Source: CAJBVG01 sp044337515 (GTDB lineage Bacteria > Bacteroidota > Bacteroidia > Sphingobacteriales > Sphingobacteriaceae). From it: a stretch of 16,095 nt of DNA. Each line of letters starts with the position of its first letter. Position 1 is the first letter of the stretch. The notes under the pieces were generated by a model. That model ran no database searches. It saw only the letters and a list, made by a program, of their open reading frames with translations, and was not told the DNA's origin. The position numbers and the translations under genes were made by a program. Of the stretch, positions 14,219 to 16,095 are shown piece after piece. Location of the stretch: NCBI GenBank assembly GCA_044337515.1, contig JBIINK010000049.1, positions 1-16,095 of the forward strand. Reading direction: 5' to 3'.

Positions 14219-15568
14219 TTACTTGATTTCTAAAAACTTATTGTAATCAATCTGCTTCTCATCTAAAGTGATGATGGTTTTTAAAAGATCGAATACTTTT
14301 TGGCTTCTAACTTCTTCGTATAAGCGATTTGCTTGTTCTCTATTTTGTAAAAAGTTCATTGCGTATTGTGCTAATTGCTCTTCCGATAATGGTTGAGGGC
14401 TATACATTTTGAACTGTGCATCGATACGTTTTTTGGCTAATTCAACAACTTCTTCAGGGTTGATTTCCATTTTATTATCGGTGATGATTTTATTGGCGAT
14501 TAATGTCCACTTAAGGTTCTTTGCGAAATCATCATATTGCTCAGCAATTTGAACATCGTCCATGTTGTTTTCGTTGCTTGCTTTCAACCATCTTTTCAAG
14601 AATTCGTTTGGCAATTCTAAATCGAATTTCTTAACTCCATATTCGTAGATATCTTGTTGAAGCTTACGATCAGCATTGTCTTGCATGATGCCAATTAATT
14701 CTTCTTTCATTTTTTCGATGAATTCTGCTTCAGTACTTACTGAACCTTCACCATAAATTTTATCGAAAAATTCTTGATTCATATCTGCTTCTTCGATACG
14801 ATTTACATTCTTAACCGTTAAACGGAAATTCGATTGTAAGTCTTTCGCTAAATCTTCGTCGATATTCAACAAATGAGCGATACGATGAGCATCTTTTTTA
14901 TATGCTTTCTGTAAGTCAAGATCGATAGTACTATCTTTCTTTAAACCCACTAAAGACTTTTTAATTTTTTCGTCTTCAACTAAGTCTAAACGAACAGAAG
15001 CTGTATTAGTAATACCACCTTCGAATATAGAACCATCTGGTGATAACTGAGTCAATTCAGCATAAAGCACATCTTCAATTTCTGCGACTTCTGGGTTAGT
15101 CATTTTTCCGTAACTACGGCGAATGTTTTTAAGGCGACTTTGTAAAGTTTCCTCATCAATTTTAACCTTGTAATAGGTTACTTTATCTTTTGCAGAAAAT
15201 GATTCTTTCACTTCTGGTGCAAGTCCCATTTCGAATGAAAACTCGAACTCATCAGCGAAATCCCATTTCGGCTCGTAACTATCGTCGGTTTTTGGTAAAG
15301 GTTGGCCTAATACATTAAGATTTTGCTCGGTAATGTATTGGTTTAAAGAATCCGACAATAATTTATTGATTTCATCAACAAGGATACTTTTACCGTATAA
15401 TTTTTTAATGTGCGAAGCAGGTACCATTCCTGGGCGGAAGCCTGGCATACGAACTTTTTTACTTTGCTCTTTAATGGCTTTTTCTACTTGATCTAGATAG
15501 TCAGCTGGTGCTAATTTGATTTTAACAACTGCATTTAATTGATCAACGTTTTCTTTTGTGATATTCAT
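14219..15568 (-). CDS. tig: Trigger factor, ribosome-associated chaperone
   Basis: A 449-residue protein. The N-terminal ribosome-binding domain carries the docking loop GFRPGMVP at residues 43-50, in MPGFRPGMVPASHIKKLYGK, the diagnostic trigger factor signature. It binds near the nascent-chain exit through ribosomal protein L23 in studied species. The middle segment, about 150-250, occupies the place of the FKBP-type prolyl isomerase domain but is poorly recognisable by eye and may be degenerate. The C-terminal 200 residues are helical, as in the chaperone arms (EFFDKIYGEGSVSTEAEFIE onwards). The length is normal for the family. It lies upstream of clpP and clpX in the usual order, but a strong terminator follows it. 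Its leader contains a TACCTTTG -7 box and a small hairpin. Confidence 0.95.
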   Translation of the reverse strand: MNITKENVDQLNAVVKIKLAPADYLDQVEKAIKEQSKKVRMPGFRPGMVPASHIKKLYGKSILVDEINKLLSDSLNQYITEQNLNVLGQPLPKTDDSYEPKWDFADEFEFSFEMGLAPEVKESFSAKDKVTYYKVKIDEETLQSRLKNIRRSYGKMTNPEVAEIEDVLYAELTQLSPDGSIFEGGITNTASVRLDLVEDEKIKKSLVGLKKDSTIDLDLQKAYKKDAHRIAHLLNIDEDLAKDLQSNFRLTVKNVNRIEEADMNQEFFDKIYGEGSVSTEAEFIEKMKEELIGIMQDNADRKLQQDIYEYGVKKFDLELPNEFLKRWLKASNENNMDDVQIAEQYDDFAKNLKWTLIANKIITDNKMEINPEEVVELAKKRIDAQFKMYSPQPLSEEQLAQYAMNFLQNREQANRLYEEVRSQKVFDLLKTIITLDEKQIDYNKFLEIK

Positions 15569-15605
15569 ATTAACCTATTTTTTAAACTAAAACGCTATAT
15601 AATAT

Positions 15606-15619
15606 AGCCCATTTGGGCT
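15606..15619 (-). promoter_or_regulatory. Small hairpin in the tig leader
   Basis: AGCCC and GGGCT form a 5-bp stem around a 4-nt loop. It lies immediately downstream of the predicted tig -7 box, so it would be at the very 5' end of the mRNA. It may stabilise the transcript. No known leader family recognised. Confidence 0.35.
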
Positions 15620-15620
15620 G

Positions 15621-15628
15621 CAAAGGTA
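15621..15628 (-). promoter_or_regulatory. Probable -7 element of the tig promoter
   Basis: The minus strand reads TACCTTTG, a full match to TANNTTTG, 52 bp upstream of the ATG. No TTG is present 19 nt further upstream, so only half of the promoter is supported. Confidence 0.5.
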
Positions 15629-15723
15629 GTGATTTTGAATGAAATTGTATATAGATGAATAAAATAGATAAAAAGTACTTTGTGTCTATGATAAGTAGAA
15701 TATTGAGATGAGTTCAAAAGTAA

Positions 15724-15780
15724 GTGCGTAGAGACTCGCCCCCCATCTCGTCTAGAGACGAGACCAGATCCTAATTCTGA
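15724..15780 (-). pseudogene. tRNA-Leu 3'-part, copy 1, most degraded
   Basis: The anticodon arm and variable arm (CTCGTC/GACGAG) are kept. The T arm is damaged: the TTCGAGT loop is lost through a deletion and the acceptor strand differs from the other copies. Anticodon loop ATTAGGA on the minus strand. Confidence 0.7.
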
Positions 15781-15794
15781 TTAAATGAAAAATG

Positions 15795-15823
15795 AAAAAG
15801 CCCTGCGTTTTGCAAGGCTTTTT
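15795..15823 (-). terminator. Terminator hairpin between array units 1 and 2
   Basis: AAAAAGCC and GGCTTTTT form an 8-bp stem with an inner TGC/GCA, and T tracts exist on both strands, so it could work in either direction. Confidence 0.7.
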
Positions 15824-15825
15824 AT

Positions 15826-15887
15826 GTGCGGAAGAAGGGACTCGAACCCCCATCTCGTCTAAAGACGAGACCAGATCCTAAATCTGA
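15826..15887 (-). pseudogene. tRNA-Leu(UAG) 3'-part, copy 2
   Basis: Minus strand: anticodon stem TCAGA/TCTGG around TTTAGGA (anticodon TAG), variable stem CTCGTC/GACGAG, T arm GGGGG-TTCGAGT-CCCTT, acceptor 3' strand CTTCCGC, discriminator A. This is the most canonical copy. The 5' half is absent. Confidence 0.8.
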
Positions 15888-15900
15888 TTAAATGAAAATA

Positions 15901-15929
15901 AAAAAGCCCTGCGATGTGCAAGGCTTTTT
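15901..15929 (-). terminator. Terminator hairpin between array units 2 and 3
   Basis: Same stem as the previous hairpin (AAAAAGCC/GGCTTTTT), loop sequence slightly different, T-rich on the minus-strand 3' side. Confidence 0.7.
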
Positions 15930-15931
15930 AT

Positions 15932-15993
15932 GTGCGGAAGAAGGGACTCGAAACCCCATCTCGTCTGAAGACGAGACCAGATCCTAAATCTGA
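15932..15993 (-). pseudogene. tRNA-Leu(UAG) 3'-part, copy 3
   Basis: As copy 2 but with one changed base in the T stem next to the loop (GGGGT in place of GGGGG) and a different variable-arm loop. The 5' half is absent. Confidence 0.8.
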
Positions 15994-16006
15994 TTAAATG
16001 AAAATA

Positions 16007-16035
16007 AAAAAGCCCTGCGTTGTGCAAGGCTTTTT
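16007..16035 (-). terminator. Terminator hairpin between array units 3 and 4
   Basis: The same AAAAAGCC/GGCTTTTT stem, with a run of six T on the minus-strand 3' side. Confidence 0.7.
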
Positions 16036-16037
16036 AT

Positions 16038-16095
16038 GTGCGGAAGAAGGGACTCGAACCACCATCTCGTCTGAAGACGAGACCAGATCCTAATT
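16038..16095 (-). tRNA. tRNA-Leu(UAG)-like copy 4, cut by the window edge
   Basis: The acceptor strand, T loop, variable arm and anticodon TAG are present. One T-stem mismatch (GGTGG against CCCTT) argues against full function. The 5' half lies beyond 16095, so I cannot say whether this copy is complete. Confidence 0.55.

Larger units (their letters stand above)
15724..16095 (-). repeat. 106-bp tandem array of tRNA-Leu(UAG) 3' parts plus terminators
   Basis: Four units begin at 15724, 15826, 15932 and 16038 (spacing 102, 106, 106) and the array is cut by the window edge. Each unit, read on the minus strand, has the anticodon arm, long variable arm, T arm and acceptor 3' strand of a class II tRNA. 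Between units is a GC-core hairpin flanked by A and T tracts. No acceptor 5' strand (GCGGAAG expected) or D arm is found in units 1-3; that place is taken by the terminator and a short ATTTTCATTTAA-like linker. This array accounts for the final gene-free stretch. Confidence 0.85.

Noticed and set aside
15724..16095. Possible CRISPR array at the right edge
   Set aside because: The whole 106-bp unit is repeated, including the parts that would be spacers, and it contains recognisable tRNA arms and terminators. There are no cas genes.

Overview
The window comes from a member of the Bacteroidota (Flavobacteriia, Sphingobacteriia or Chitinophagia type; I cannot place it further). The signs are AT-rich DNA, a type IX secretion sorting domain on the first gene, a TonB-dependent receptor with a carboxypeptidase-like N-terminal domain paired with a DUF4249 lipoprotein, few recognisable Shine-Dalgarno sites, and several promoters matching the Bacteroidota pattern TTG-N19-TANNTTTG.

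Plus strand, 1-5053: the 3' end of a secreted subtilase overlaps by one base with a TonB-dependent receptor gene. A DUF4249 lipoprotein gene follows, then thioredoxin reductase (trxB). The first three look like a secreted-protease and outer-membrane-uptake cassette. Minus strand, 5126-9034: an AsnC/Lrp regulator, a soluble histidine kinase with about six PAS domains, and a single-domain response regulator, transcribed in that order. A perfect 25-bp inverted repeat separates the convergent trxB and response regulator genes.

9035-9529 has no protein gene. It holds divergent promoters and an unusual plus-strand tRNA of about 110 nt: class-II (Leu-like) D arm, 41-nt variable region, GUC (Asp) anticodon, and the main aspartyl-tRNA synthetase identity bases. 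Two kinds of tandem repeat follow.

Minus strand, 9530-15568: trigger factor, clpP, clpX, AMP nucleosidase and an ABC-F ATPase. tig, clpP and clpX are a proteostasis cluster; tig has its own terminator and clpP-clpX its own promoter. The right edge (15724-16095) is a 106-bp tandem array in which each unit carries the 3' part of a tRNA-Leu(UAG) and, between units, a terminator hairpin. The tRNA 5' half is missing from the three copies that can be checked.

The most unexpected pattern is that many intergenic gaps are packed with degenerate tandem repeats of exactly 7 or 8 nt. Each gap has its own unit sequence, and the arrays often run up to or into start and stop codons.
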